Shown: piece by piece, positions 7,804 to 16,043 of the stretch
Layout of the letters: every line of letters begins with the position of its first letter
Numbering within the stretch: position 1 is the first letter of the stretch
NCBI GenBank assembly: GCA_014193115.1
Contig: BJHQ01000019.1
Coordinates: 28,719 to 92,718, forward strand
Direction: 5' to 3'
DNA: 64,000 bases
Origin: Planctomycetota bacterium
Lineage (GTDB): Bacteria; Planctomycetota; UBA11346
The notes under the pieces: model-generated
The model's database searches: none
What the model was told of the DNA's origin: nothing
What the model saw: the letters and a program-made list of their open reading frames with translations, nothing else
Made by a program: the position numbers and the translations under genes

Positions 7804-9528
7804 CTGGACCACAGTGATGCTGAACGTCTGGGTGGCATTCGGGTTCACGCCGTTATTCGCTGTCACGGTGATCGTTCCCGTCGCACCAGCCGCGGTCGGT
7901 GTACCGGACAGGGTGTTTCCCGATAAGGTCAACCAGGCGGGATTCCCGCTGACGCTCAGGGTCGGCGTCCCCGTGGTTGCGATGGTGTAGGTATAAACCG
8001 TGCCCACCGTCGCCGTCGTCGGCGCGGTACTCGTGATCTGTGGCGGCGATATATTGGTCGTGAACGTCAACATGGTGATGGATACCGCTGGCAGCGTCAC
8101 CGCCAACGTTGATCCGTTCATCGTCACGTTCGATTGCTGGGTCCAGGATGGGGCCTGATCAGCACTGCCGGTACCTGCCATCTGCCAGCGGTTTACGTTC
8201 GTCTGGGCGGTGTAGGAGGACAAGGTCACAGACACAGAGCGGGCTGCCGCATCCTTGTTGATGAAGAACGCGTTCATCGATCGGTCTGCGTTCGCGGTGC
8301 AGGCAAAAGCCCTGATCAACTGCGTCGAGGAAGAGCAGACGACCATCTTGTCCTTCAGGTTTTTTCCCCAGATGGCCAGCGACTGACCAACTGCCGTAAA
8401 ACTGCCATCGGCCTTCAAGGCATTGAAAACGCTTGTCGGATCATTGCCGACCCAACGGGTGTTCCACAGGCAGGAGAAGTCCCAACCAGATTTGTTCAAC
8501 AAGTCGCCTTGGATTTGGAAGTTGAGCAGGGCGTGACCGAGGTCGTTGGTGTTGGCCCAGGTATTGTTCCAATCAACTCCATTCCATTCATAGTAGCATG
8601 GCCTGATCCGCGTCCCGTCGCCAACCTGACTGTAGGTCACGATCTGGCTCAGGATCGTCGTGACGTTCTGATAGGTCTTGTCGAGGTTCTGATAATTGGT
8701 GTAACTGGATCCTGGATTGAAGTAACCACCAATAGTCAGGTAGTCAAAGGCATTCGAGCCGCTGAGTACCGTGCTGTTCCAGCCTGAATTGGTGCCGTTG
8801 CCGCAGGCCACGATTTTGATCGTCGGATCAACAGCCTTCATGCGCTGCGAAAAGGCAATCACGTCCGTTTTGTGGTTTGCCGCAGAGGTGTGACCTGCGT
8901 AGTTGCCGGTGTTCCAGGTCTCGTTGCCGATCATCCAGTACTTGATGCCATATCCCTTGACGATATTTGCGTAGCGGACCCAGTTCTCGGCGGTCAACAA
9001 CAGGGTTTCCTTGGTCGGCCCGCCAGAGACGTACTGCGAATCGGAATTGACGACGATAACCGGTTCAGCGCCCAGACTTCTCGCCATGGTCATGAACTCG
9101 TCAAAGTCGAGTGTCGTCGCTTTTGGCGTCGTGCCATCCGTACTGAAGAAATTCTTATCGGTTGCCGGCCAGGTCTTTGGCAACGCTGAACGTGGCGTCG
9201 CGCTGGTCCATGGCGAAACAGACCACAGATAATTCTGTGACTTTTCACCGCCAGGATACCGCAGGAACTTCACGCCCATCGCCGCCAGCGCATCGCGAGT
9301 GCTCCGGGCCGGGGCCGTGCTCAGGCGCGTGTCGTCATCCATCAGGTAATCAAGGTTGATGCCGATCGGGTGCGCCGAGACATCCGAGAGTACCGTACCT
9401 GCATTGATCGTCACGGTATCGACCGCCACGATCGGTTCGGTGATCAACACGACAGCAAATACGGTCGAAAGGATTACAGAGGTGAAGGATCGCATAACGG
9501 GCATCGCGGGGTTGGAATCGGGAAGCAT
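7645..9528 (-). CDS. Secreted clan GH-A glycosidase (GH51/GH39-like) with Ig-like domain
   Basis: A 627-residue exported enzyme. A hydrophobic segment near residues 13-35 is a signal peptide; the true start may be the ATG 8 or 11 codons in. The catalytic TIM barrel has FLRYPGGE (about 88-95), acid/base candidate E203 in MIGNETWN and nucleophile candidate E314 in CYYEWNG, which is typical of alpha-L-arabinofuranosidase-like and beta-xylosidase-like families. A beta-sandwich follows, then a putative Ig-like domain (ITSTAPTTATVGTVYTYTI, GNPAWLTLSGNTLSGTP) and a 52-residue tail shared with the upstream beta-helix protein. The start lies 16 bases after that gene's stop, so they are co-transcribed. 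The exact GH family is not certain. Confidence 0.8.
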   Translation of the reverse strand: MLPDSNPAMPVMRSFTSVILSTVFAVVLITEPIVAVDTVTINAGTVLSDVSAHPIGINLDYLMDDDTRLSTAPARSTRDALAAMGVKFLRYPGGEKSQNYLWSVSPWTSATPRSALPKTWPATDKNFFSTDGTTPKATTLDFDEFMTMARSLGAEPVIVVNSDSQYVSGGPTKETLLLTAENWVRYANIVKGYGIKYWMIGNETWNTGNYAGHTSAANHKTDVIAFSQRMKAVDPTIKIVACGNGTNSGWNSTVLSGSNAFDYLTIGGYFNPGSSYTNYQNLDKTYQNVTTILSQIVTYSQVGDGTRIRPCYYEWNGVDWNNTWANTNDLGHALLNFQIQGDLLNKSGWDFSCLWNTRWVGNDPTSVFNALKADGSFTAVGQSLAIWGKNLKDKMVVCSSSTQLIRAFACTANADRSMNAFFINKDAAARSVSVTLSSYTAQTNVNRWQMAGTGSADQAPSWTQQSNVTMNGSTLAVTLPAVSITMLTFTTNISPPQITSTAPTTATVGTVYTYTIATTGTPTLSVSGNPAWLTLSGNTLSGTPTAAGATGTITVTANNGVNPNATQTFSITVVQNRTIDMQVPSGFLWNASSPTDAQVDAPSGGVQRIRVNPQESARLGLVPALPG

Positions 9529-9542
9529 GGAAGAACGGTCAT

Positions 9543-9703
9543 GATCATCCCGGCGAGACTGGAACCAGACCCACCAGGGCCGTCTGCAGTGAATTCAGAT
9601 GGATACGTTGGACGCCGCCGGATGGCGCGTCGACCTGGGCATCGGTCGGAGATGCGGCGTTCCACCGGAATCCGCTCGGCACCTGCATGTCGATGGTCCG
9701 GTT
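9543..9703 (-). repeat. Duplicated 3-prime end, copy 2 (tail of the beta-helix gene)
   Basis: This is the partner of 7643-7803, with no insertions or deletions between them. The best conserved part is CGGATGGCGCGTCGACCTGG and the final CGGCACCTGCATGTCGATGG. Confidence 0.9.
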
Positions 9704-11314
9704 GCGGTTCACCGGCGGTTCATGGGCGCCGATGGCCCACCCGGACCCGGCTGGGACGGGATTGCCGTAGAAATCCCGGCCGCCGGCCGCGAGGCCGAAA
9801 AGGGCGGCCAGGTCCAGCCCGCCATCGGCGCACGGCGATCCGGGTTTCAAGGCATACGCCGTCAAGGTGCTGAGTCTGCCGGTGTCGCCAATGACACCGC
9901 CTGTGCCTGGGGCGGTGAGGAGCGGATCGGCATTCAGACCGACTGGCGCACCTGCGAGCATTTCCTGGCCCTTGGCGCTGCGCCAGGCGTCCAGGGTGGC
10001 GTACCCGGCCACCGACCAGGCGGCGCCGCTCGACCAGTAGGCATTGCCCTGGAAAAGGGCGACGGCGGTGGATGGCGAACCTTGGACCAAGGCCTTGCCC
10101 GCGGTGGTGACGAAAAGGTTGTCGCGCAGCGTCGTTCCGGTCTGGCCGGAGGTGACCTGGAACCATACCGCTGGAGCGACTGAGTTGAACACGGTATTGT
10201 TGTGGATGCGCGTGCCCTGCAGACCGCCATTGGAACCGGCCGAATAGAAATGGATGCCGGCCATGCGGGTGCCGGTCTGGCGACGGCCATCGTTCTCGCT
10301 GATGCAGAACCGAACCGTGTTACCGGTGAAGGCACGGGCTCCGCTGTACTGGCAGAGAAGATAACCGGCACCATCGTTGTCGTGGGAGTAGCAGTATTGG
10401 ATGACGCAATCCTGGCACCCGCCGTCGAGGTCGAAGCCGCCTCCATCGCAATTCACGGCGCGGTTGGCGTAGGATTCGCAGAACTGGAAGGTGACGCGGG
10501 TAGCCATGTAAGCCCACATTCCGACCGGCCCACCCGTGGTGGTGCAGCGGTCGCCATTGCGGGTAGCCAGGCAATGCTCGACCAAGCCATCGGTGACTCC
10601 TGAGAGGATCAACCCGCTCCCGGTATGGCTGGCGGCAGTCGGATCGCCGCGGTGGTCGGCGAACCGGCTGCGCCGCACGGTGATGCTGGTGTTGCCGGAG
10701 GCGTATTGGGCATAGGTGTTGAAACCGCATTTCCGGCTGTGGTGGAAATCGCAGTCCTCGACCAGGACGCCGCCGAATCCGCGGTCCGTGCCATTCCAAC
10801 CGCCAATGACCAGGCCGTTGCCGCCAAAACCCGTGAACTCGCAGTTGCGGAAGGTCAGCCCTCGGTGTTGGCCGTCATCGGCATAGAACGATACGCCATC
10901 CTTCTGATGGATGTCCATGCCCGGTCCGACGAAGCGGAGATTGGCGAAGACCAGGCCTGCCGAATTATATCCGTAGACCACCGGCTGGTCATTGGCGATG
11001 GGTGCCAATACCGCCCGGGCGGCAGGATCGCCGATGATGGTTTTGGGCGCCGCTGAAGTGCCGCCAGCGCCGGGAGCCAGATATAGGTATTCAGTGAACG
11101 TAGCGCCGGCTGCCAAGTGCAAAATGTCGCCACCGGACATGCGGCTCAGACCATAGACCACGGTTTTCCAGGGTTTGAGAGCGGTCCCCGGATCGGTGTC
11201 CTTGCCGGTTGGCGCGACATGGAAATCCGCAGCCCCTAGGCCGGCCAAGACAGTCAGGCCGAGCATGAATAAAAGAAGGCGATGGAATTGCCCAGGACTG
11301 GTCAGGACGGACAT
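9545..11314 (-). CDS. Secreted right-handed beta-helix protein
   Basis: A 589-residue protein with a signal peptide (RLLLFMLGLTVLAGLGAADF). It opens with the FHVAPTGKDTDPGTALKPWK motif typical of pectate-lyase-like or DUF1565-type beta-helix proteins, followed by many short repeats rich in N, G and C (LTFRNCEFTGFGGNGLVIGG, VLVEDCDFHHSRKCGFN, IHNNTVFNS, LRDNLFVTT). Such helices bind or cleave polysaccharides; no catalytic residues can be named. The C-terminus ends in the tail shared with the next gene. It is transcribed away from the sigma/FecR pair, with 140 bases between the two starts. Confidence 0.85.
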   Translation of the reverse strand: MSVLTSPGQFHRLLLFMLGLTVLAGLGAADFHVAPTGKDTDPGTALKPWKTVVYGLSRMSGGDILHLAAGATFTEYLYLAPGAGGTSAAPKTIIGDPAARAVLAPIANDQPVVYGYNSAGLVFANLRFVGPGMDIHQKDGVSFYADDGQHRGLTFRNCEFTGFGGNGLVIGGWNGTDRGFGGVLVEDCDFHHSRKCGFNTYAQYASGNTSITVRRSRFADHRGDPTAASHTGSGLILSGVTDGLVEHCLATRNGDRCTTTGGPVGMWAYMATRVTFQFCESYANRAVNCDGGGFDLDGGCQDCVIQYCYSHDNDGAGYLLCQYSGARAFTGNTVRFCISENDGRRQTGTRMAGIHFYSAGSNGGLQGTRIHNNTVFNSVAPAVWFQVTSGQTGTTLRDNLFVTTAGKALVQGSPSTAVALFQGNAYWSSGAAWSVAGYATLDAWRSAKGQEMLAGAPVGLNADPLLTAPGTGGVIGDTGRLSTLTAYALKPGSPCADGGLDLAALFGLAAGGRDFYGNPVPAGSGWAIGAHEPPVNRNRTIDMQVPSGFRWNAASPTDAQVDAPSGGVQRIHLNSLQTALVGLVPVSPG

Positions 11315-11351
11315 GGCGGAACTCCCTCATCGATGGATATGCCGCCATGCG

Positions 11352-11375
11352 GGAAACATTACATTGCAGCTCGTA
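11352..11375 (+). promoter_or_regulatory. Possible ECF-type promoter of the sigma factor gene
   Basis: GGAAAC (11352-11357), 14 bases, then CGTA (11372-11375). This resembles ECF -35/-10 elements (GGAAC and CGTC/CGTA), though the spacer is slightly short. It lies about 80 bases before the sigma gene in the divergent intergenic region and would fit autoregulation. Confidence 0.3.
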
Positions 11376-11454
11376 ACCAATTATCCTGCATAGAGTTGTA
11401 CGATGTCTCTGGGCTAGGATGTAATCCTTGGGCGCTTTCAGCATACTCTTGCAG

Positions 11455-12045
11455 ATGCCTGTGCATGTCGCAGACCCCGACCACCTGGATGCCCTGGCCC
11501 AGCGCGCCGCCGCCGGCGAACGGCAGGCCTTTCATGAGCTGGCCCTGGCGGTGGAGCCAGCAGTGCGGATCACCATCGCCGCGCATGCCCCGCATCCGCA
11601 TCTGGTCGAGGAGATGGTGCAGGCGACCCTGGTGCGGACCTATCAACGTCTGTCCACCTATCGCGGCGGTGGCACCTTTGTGGCCTGGATCCGGGCCATC
11701 GCCCGCAATGAATTGCGGATGGAGTTGCGATCGCATCGGCGTGACCAGCCGATATCCGAAGATCTCGATGCGGTGCTGATTTCCGCCCAACTCGATGTCT
11801 TGGAAGATGAAGAGGCGGCTGCGGAACGGGAAAAATCCCTGGACCGCCTGCGGAACTGTCTGCACCGACTGCCGCCGCAAGTCAGGCGTCTGGTCGAAGC
11901 CCATCACCTCGAAGGTCGACCGGTCGCGTTCCTGGCCAAACAAATGAAGCGTACGGCAAACTGGGTGGCAGTGACTTTGTTCCGAGCGCGCCGGGGTTTG
12001 GCCGAGTGCATCCAGGCGGAAACCGGGGGTCATCATGGATTCTGA
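11455..12045 (+). CDS. ECF-type RNA polymerase sigma factor
   Basis: A 196-residue sigma-70 family factor of the ECF group. Region 2 is visible as AGERQAFHELAL...ATLVRTYQRLSTYRGGGTFVAW with IRAIARNELR. Region 4 is visible as LHRLPPQVRRLVEAHHLEGRPV and WVAVTLFRARRGLAECI. I prefer the ATG at 11455; a TTG at 11428 in the same frame is possible. The gene overlaps the next (FecR-type) by 11 bases, the common arrangement for sigma/anti-sigma pairs in planctomycetes. The divergent glycosidase/beta-helix operon is the most likely target, by position only. Confidence 0.9.
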   Translation: MPVHVADPDHLDALAQRAAAGERQAFHELALAVEPAVRITIAAHAPHPHLVEEMVQATLVRTYQRLSTYRGGGTFVAWIRAIARNELRMELRSHRRDQPISEDLDAVLISAQLDVLEDEEAAAEREKSLDRLRNCLHRLPPQVRRLVEAHHLEGRPVAFLAKQMKRTANWVAVTLFRARRGLAECIQAETGGHHGF

Positions 12046-13363
12046 AACGGAGCCCTTGGCCGTCCTGACTGCCGCCTATTTGGAGGATCGACTGGATGCG
12101 GCCGGACGCCTGCGGCTGACCGAGATCCTTGCCACGGATCCGCAAGCCCTGGCCACGTTCAACTCGCAGGTGCGGATTGCCACCAACTTGGCTGGTCTGC
12201 GTCCGACCAGCGCCGATCTCGTTCCCCGCCTGGATGACCTCATCGATCACCTGCGTTCCAGCCGGCAGCAGCGGACGGTCCAGGCAGTGATGCGCCGACG
12301 GCAGCAGCGCTCCAGATGGCCCATGATCCTGGCTATGGCTGCGGCTATCGCGGTAGCTATCGGTTTGGTTCTGGTGAGCCAAACCACCAATGATCGGTCG
12401 GTCATCGGCACCATCGGCAACGCGGTCGCCTGCCGCTCTGCGGATGGATCTCCGGTGGTGTCCGGGGCGCTCTTGCACGCTGAAGACCGCCTGGTCGGTA
12501 CGGCTGACCTGCACCTGAAGGGCGGCATCCGCCTGCATCTGGCCGGCGAGGTGACGCTTGCCAGCGCCAATGGCCATCGCATCCGGTTGACGGCCGGCGA
12601 AATCGCTTGCGAAGTGCCTGCTGATCGCGGTCTGACCTTTGGCGTCGACACGACCACGGCGGCGGTCTCGGTGGTGGGCACCCGGTTCCAGGTCGCACTC
12701 GGCGATGGCATGACCCGGATCGCGGTCGAAAAAGGCCGGGTGCAGGTCGAGGATGTACAAGGGCACCGGGTCATCCTGCCGGAAGGCGGGCGACGCATCT
12801 GCTCTGCCCACGGCAGCCACGATCCGACCGGACCGCTGCGCCGGCTGTTCGATATAAAAAACTTGGAGCCGGGCTTGCCGGGATGGTATTGCCCAACCAG
12901 TCCGCAGCGAAACCGCAATGTGTCCCTGAGCACCGGTGGTGCCTTACACCCGAAGGTCCTCAAAATCGTCTACGACACGGTGGTCGGTCAGGCGATCAAC
13001 CAGGCCCCCTGGGACTGGGCGGCCTATGCGTTGGATCCGGCCGAGGATTGGCGGCAGGTCGTGGCTCTGCGCTTCGCCCTGCGCGGCCAGGGCCGGAGTC
13101 GGCGTTTCCACGCTGAGATCCGTGATAATGGCGGCGAGCGTTTTCTACATGAAATCGTCGATTCGACGACTGAATGGAGGATGGTGGAACTACCGCTCTC
13201 CGGCTTCGTCCGCCGGTCGCAAAACGGTCAACCGAGCGGGGCGCCAAATGACGGATTGACCCTGACCAAAGTCGGCATGGTCGGGTTCCTGTTCACCGAA
13301 GGCGCCGGCGAGATCCTGGTCGATAACTTCAATCTCGTGTTCCAGAAATCGGCTGGCCCGTGA
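12035..13363 (+). CDS. FecR-domain transmembrane regulator with carbohydrate-binding-like C-terminus
   Basis: A 442-residue protein. The N-terminal cytoplasmic part (1-94) has short anti-sigma-like helices (AAYLEDRLDAAGRLRLTEIL). One membrane span follows at about 95-115 (WPMILAMAAAIAVAIGLVLV). Next is a FecR domain (about 150-260: LAGEVTLASANGHRIRLTAG, VVGTRFQVALGDGMTRIAVE). The C-terminal 150 residues look like a beta-sandwich of the CIA30 or carbohydrate-binding type (WAAYALDPAEDWRQV ... GAGEILVDNFNLVFQ). The layout suggests that an external ligand, perhaps a sugar polymer, controls the sigma factor encoded just upstream. The two genes overlap by 11 bases. Confidence 0.88.
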   Translation: MDSETEPLAVLTAAYLEDRLDAAGRLRLTEILATDPQALATFNSQVRIATNLAGLRPTSADLVPRLDDLIDHLRSSRQQRTVQAVMRRRQQRSRWPMILAMAAAIAVAIGLVLVSQTTNDRSVIGTIGNAVACRSADGSPVVSGALLHAEDRLVGTADLHLKGGIRLHLAGEVTLASANGHRIRLTAGEIACEVPADRGLTFGVDTTTAAVSVVGTRFQVALGDGMTRIAVEKGRVQVEDVQGHRVILPEGGRRICSAHGSHDPTGPLRRLFDIKNLEPGLPGWYCPTSPQRNRNVSLSTGGALHPKVLKIVYDTVVGQAINQAPWDWAAYALDPAEDWRQVVALRFALRGQGRSRRFHAEIRDNGGERFLHEIVDSTTEWRMVELPLSGFVRRSQNGQPSGAPNDGLTLTKVGMVGFLFTEGAGEILVDNFNLVFQKSAGP

Positions 13364-13399
13364 GCAGACCATCGGTCTCGAAGTGCTGTTCGTCGCCGG

Positions 13400-14467
13400 T
13401 CAGTGCGGGAACGGCTGCGGCTCGCCTGCGCGCAAGGTCAGGATTTCAACGCCGCGTTCGGTGACCAAAATGGTGTGTTCATGCTGGGCGCTGCGCTTGA
13501 GGTCGGCGGTGACCGCGGTCCACCGGTCAGGCCAGGATTTGTGCTGCCAGGTGCCTTGGTTGATCATCGGTTCGACGGTGAAGGTCATTCCCGGCAAAGT
13601 CGCCGTCCGGGCGTTGGGGTCGTAATAATGCGGAACCTGGGGATCCATGTGGAACAGCTCGCCGATGCCGTGGCCGACGAAGGCCTGGACGACGCTGTGG
13701 TTGTGGCGCTTGGCGTGGGCCTCGATGGCCCGGCCGACATCGCGGACCGCTCCGCCGGGTTTGACCGCACCAATGCCCAGCATCAGGCATTCACGGGTCA
13801 GCTCGATCAGCCGGGCCGAGGCCGCATCGATCTGGCCGACGCCGACGGTCTCGCTGCAATCGCCATGCATGCCGTCGAGGTAGATGGTCACATCGAGATT
13901 GATGATGTCGCCTTCGACCAATTGCCGGCTGTCGGGAATGCCGTGGCAGATGACCTCATTGACCGAAGTGCACACCGACTTGGGAAATCCATGATAATTC
14001 AGCGGCGATGGATACCCGCCGCGGCGGATGCAGGCGGCATGGGTCAGCTTGTCGAGTTCTTCGGTGGCGATGCCAGGGCGGATCGCGGTGATGACTTCGT
14101 CGAGGATGTCCCGGGCCGCGCGGCAGGCGACCCGCATCCGGGCGAGCTGGTCAGCGTCCTTGATCAGTCCGCGGTTGCGGCTGCCGCCGGGTTTGCCGGT
14201 GGTGGCGTAATCAGGCTTGACGATGTGCTCGGGCACCGGTTGCGGTGGTGAGATCCGGCCCGGCTGGACCAAGCGTGACGGGATGGCCGCGGCGGCAGGA
14301 TCGGCTGCCGATGGTCTGGCCTGGGCCGGCGCTGCGCCTCCCTGCAAGTGCGCCACGAGATCGCGGCCTTGATGGCATTTCTTGTATTTCTGCCCCGAAC
14401 CGCACCAGCACGGCTCATTGGGGCCGAGCTTGGCGTGACCTGGGGAACCACCGGGAACCGTGCGCAT
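13400..14467 (-). CDS. map: Type I methionine aminopeptidase with N-terminal SEC-C zinc motif
   Basis: A 355-residue enzyme that removes the initiator methionine from new proteins. The first 35 residues carry a SEC-C zinc motif (C20, C22, C31, H32), and a Pro/Ala-rich linker follows. The peptidase domain shows NYHGFPKSVCTSVNEVICHG, NLDVTIYLDGMHGDCSET (metal ligands D), FVGHGIGELFHMDP (H) and TFTVEPMI (E), with a final HEHTILVTERG (E). An extended N-terminus with SEC-C is also known for chlamydial Map, so this fits a PVC origin. It is convergent with the FecR gene and divergent from lolA. Confidence 0.95.
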   Translation of the reverse strand: MRTVPGGSPGHAKLGPNEPCWCGSGQKYKKCHQGRDLVAHLQGGAAPAQARPSAADPAAAAIPSRLVQPGRISPPQPVPEHIVKPDYATTGKPGGSRNRGLIKDADQLARMRVACRAARDILDEVITAIRPGIATEELDKLTHAACIRRGGYPSPLNYHGFPKSVCTSVNEVICHGIPDSRQLVEGDIINLDVTIYLDGMHGDCSETVGVGQIDAASARLIELTRECLMLGIGAVKPGGAVRDVGRAIEAHAKRHNHSVVQAFVGHGIGELFHMDPQVPHYYDPNARTATLPGMTFTVEPMINQGTWQHKSWPDRWTAVTADLKRSAQHEHTILVTERGVEILTLRAGEPQPFPH

Positions 14468-14568
14468 GATCCTGAAGAATATGAGGGCTTCCGGTCGCCT
14501 GGGAACGGTCGGATCCGGCCACGGAGCCCAGTTGGGTTGTCCGGCCTGGCGAATAGGGTGCCAGCGCC

Positions 14569-15162
14569 ATGCGCTTCCTCCTGCTCTGCTGCCTGGTCGC
14601 GACCGCCTGCGCCGGCGAATTTTCGCTGGCGGCGATCAAGGATCTGACGGCCAAGGTCACCACCTTCCGCCTGCCCTTCACCCAGACCAAGCACCTCGCG
14701 ATCCAGGACGAACCCTTCACCAATACCGGCGCGATCGAAGTCGATCGCGGCCGCCAGGCGGTGCGCTGGGAGTTCACCGGCGCCTCGGTGCTGATCCTGG
14801 CCAACGGCAAGTTGCGGCGCTGGACCATGGCCGGTGTCGAGGAGACCCTGCCTGGCGGCGGTGATCCCGACAAGAGCGCCTTCGCTGGCCAAATGCAGGG
14901 ATTCTTGTCCGGCGATTGGACCGCCCTCGAATCGGCGTTCACCCTGGCGGTCGATCCGGGTGGCGCCCCCCTGCTCACCTGCTCGCCAAAATCCAAGGAT
15001 ATCGCCAAGTTCATCGTCAAGATCGCGATCCGCTGGCGCAGCGACCTGTCGGCGCCGGAACGGTTGGAGATCGAATCTGCGGGTGGCGACCTGACGACGT
15101 ACGTGTTCGCCCCTCCGGAGTTCGGCCTCGCCCTGCCCGCAAACCGGTTCACCGGGCCATGA
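14569..15162 (+). CDS. lolA: LolA-like outer membrane lipoprotein carrier
   Basis: A 197-residue periplasmic protein with a short signal peptide (MRFLLLCCLVATACAGE). LolA carries lipoproteins from the LolCDE exporter to the outer membrane. Family traits are the FRLPFTQTKHL segment, GAIEVDRGRQAVRWEFTGAS and LILANGKLRRW, and the LTCSPKSKDIAKFIVKI region of the half-barrel. The length matches the family. Its stop overlaps the start of the next gene by ATGA, which implies coupling. It indicates a diderm envelope, in line with the lipoprotein at 31953. Confidence 0.82.
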   Translation: MRFLLLCCLVATACAGEFSLAAIKDLTAKVTTFRLPFTQTKHLAIQDEPFTNTGAIEVDRGRQAVRWEFTGASVLILANGKLRRWTMAGVEETLPGGGDPDKSAFAGQMQGFLSGDWTALESAFTLAVDPGGAPLLTCSPKSKDIAKFIVKIAIRWRSDLSAPERLEIESAGGDLTTYVFAPPEFGLALPANRFTGP

Positions 15163-15878
15163 GCGACCACACGACCGGCGAGCCAGCTGCCCAGGCCCGC
15201 CGCACGCATGTCCTGTATCTGCACGGCTTCGGCAGCGGACCGACCACCGAAAAAGGTGTCGATCTGGGCCGCCGACTCGCCGATTCCGTGGCCAGCTACG
15301 GCATTCCTGCGCTCGACGGCGGTGATTTCCCCAACTTGACCATGGATGGCATGCTCCGCCGGGTCGACGCCGCCGCCGCGAGCCTGCCTGCTGATGGCGG
15401 TCCGCTGGTGCTGGTCGGATCGAGTCTGGGCGGATACCTGGCTGCGCTGATCGCCGCCCAAGGAATGCCGCGCCTGGCTGGCGCGCTGCTGATCGCACCG
15501 GCCTTCGGTTTCACCGCTGATTGGCAGGGCAAACTAGGTCCCGCGGCCGTCGCCCGGTGGCGCAGTGAAGGATCGCTGCCGTTCCATCACTACGCCGCCG
15601 GCGCCGAAGTGCCGCTCAAGATCGGTTTCCTGGAGAGTTGCCAGCATTTGCCTGCGCTGCCTGGGCAAGCCTTTCGCGGTGATCGCCCGCTACCCGTGGC
15701 CATCGTCCACGGCCGCCAGGATGCCGTCGTCGATCATCGCCAATCGGTGGCCTACACGACCCAGCGTGACGGCGTCGAACTGCATCTGGTCGAAGGCGAC
15801 CACCGCCTGACCGAGTCCCGTCATGGCGAACTGATCGCCTGGTGCGCCCGGGATCTGATCTGCAGGTCGGCGGGATGA
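15159..15878 (+). CDS. YqiA-like alpha/beta hydrolase
   Basis: A 239-residue esterase-type hydrolase. It opens with HVLYLHGFGSGP and carries the nucleophile elbow GSSLGG (S89). The later acid and base are probably in IVHGRQDAVV and VEGDHRLTES. The size and short form fit the YqiA/YcfP group of bacterial esterases, whose natural substrate is not settled. The start at 15159 overlaps the lolA stop (ATGA). The region after the gene contains an inverted repeat. Confidence 0.85.
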   Translation: MSDHTTGEPAAQARRTHVLYLHGFGSGPTTEKGVDLGRRLADSVASYGIPALDGGDFPNLTMDGMLRRVDAAAASLPADGGPLVLVGSSLGGYLAALIAAQGMPRLAGALLIAPAFGFTADWQGKLGPAAVARWRSEGSLPFHHYAAGAEVPLKIGFLESCQHLPALPGQAFRGDRPLPVAIVHGRQDAVVDHRQSVAYTTQRDGVELHLVEGDHRLTESRHGELIAWCARDLICRSAG

Positions 15879-15952
15879 ACCGGCAAAGCCGAGGAGCATG
15901 GCTGGTCGCGCTGCACGCTAGCTGGTTGCATCGAGCGTCCGCTGGGTGCGGC

Positions 15953-16010
15953 GAGCGCCAGCTCGGCAATACGACGAGCATGTCACCACACCCCGGCCGA
16001 GCTGGCGCTC
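15953..16010. repeat. GAGCTGGCGCTC palindromic element, inverted pair
   Basis: GAGCGCCAGCTCGG (15953-15966) and CCGAGCTGGCGCTC (15997-16010) are exact inverted repeats 30 bases apart. The right arm continues with GGCGCTCCCAGGG. The same core recurs at 33832-33859 and twice at 36143-36240. Confidence 0.75.
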
Positions 16011-16043
16011 GGCGCTCCCAGGGTGCTTGTGCTCGGAGACCCG

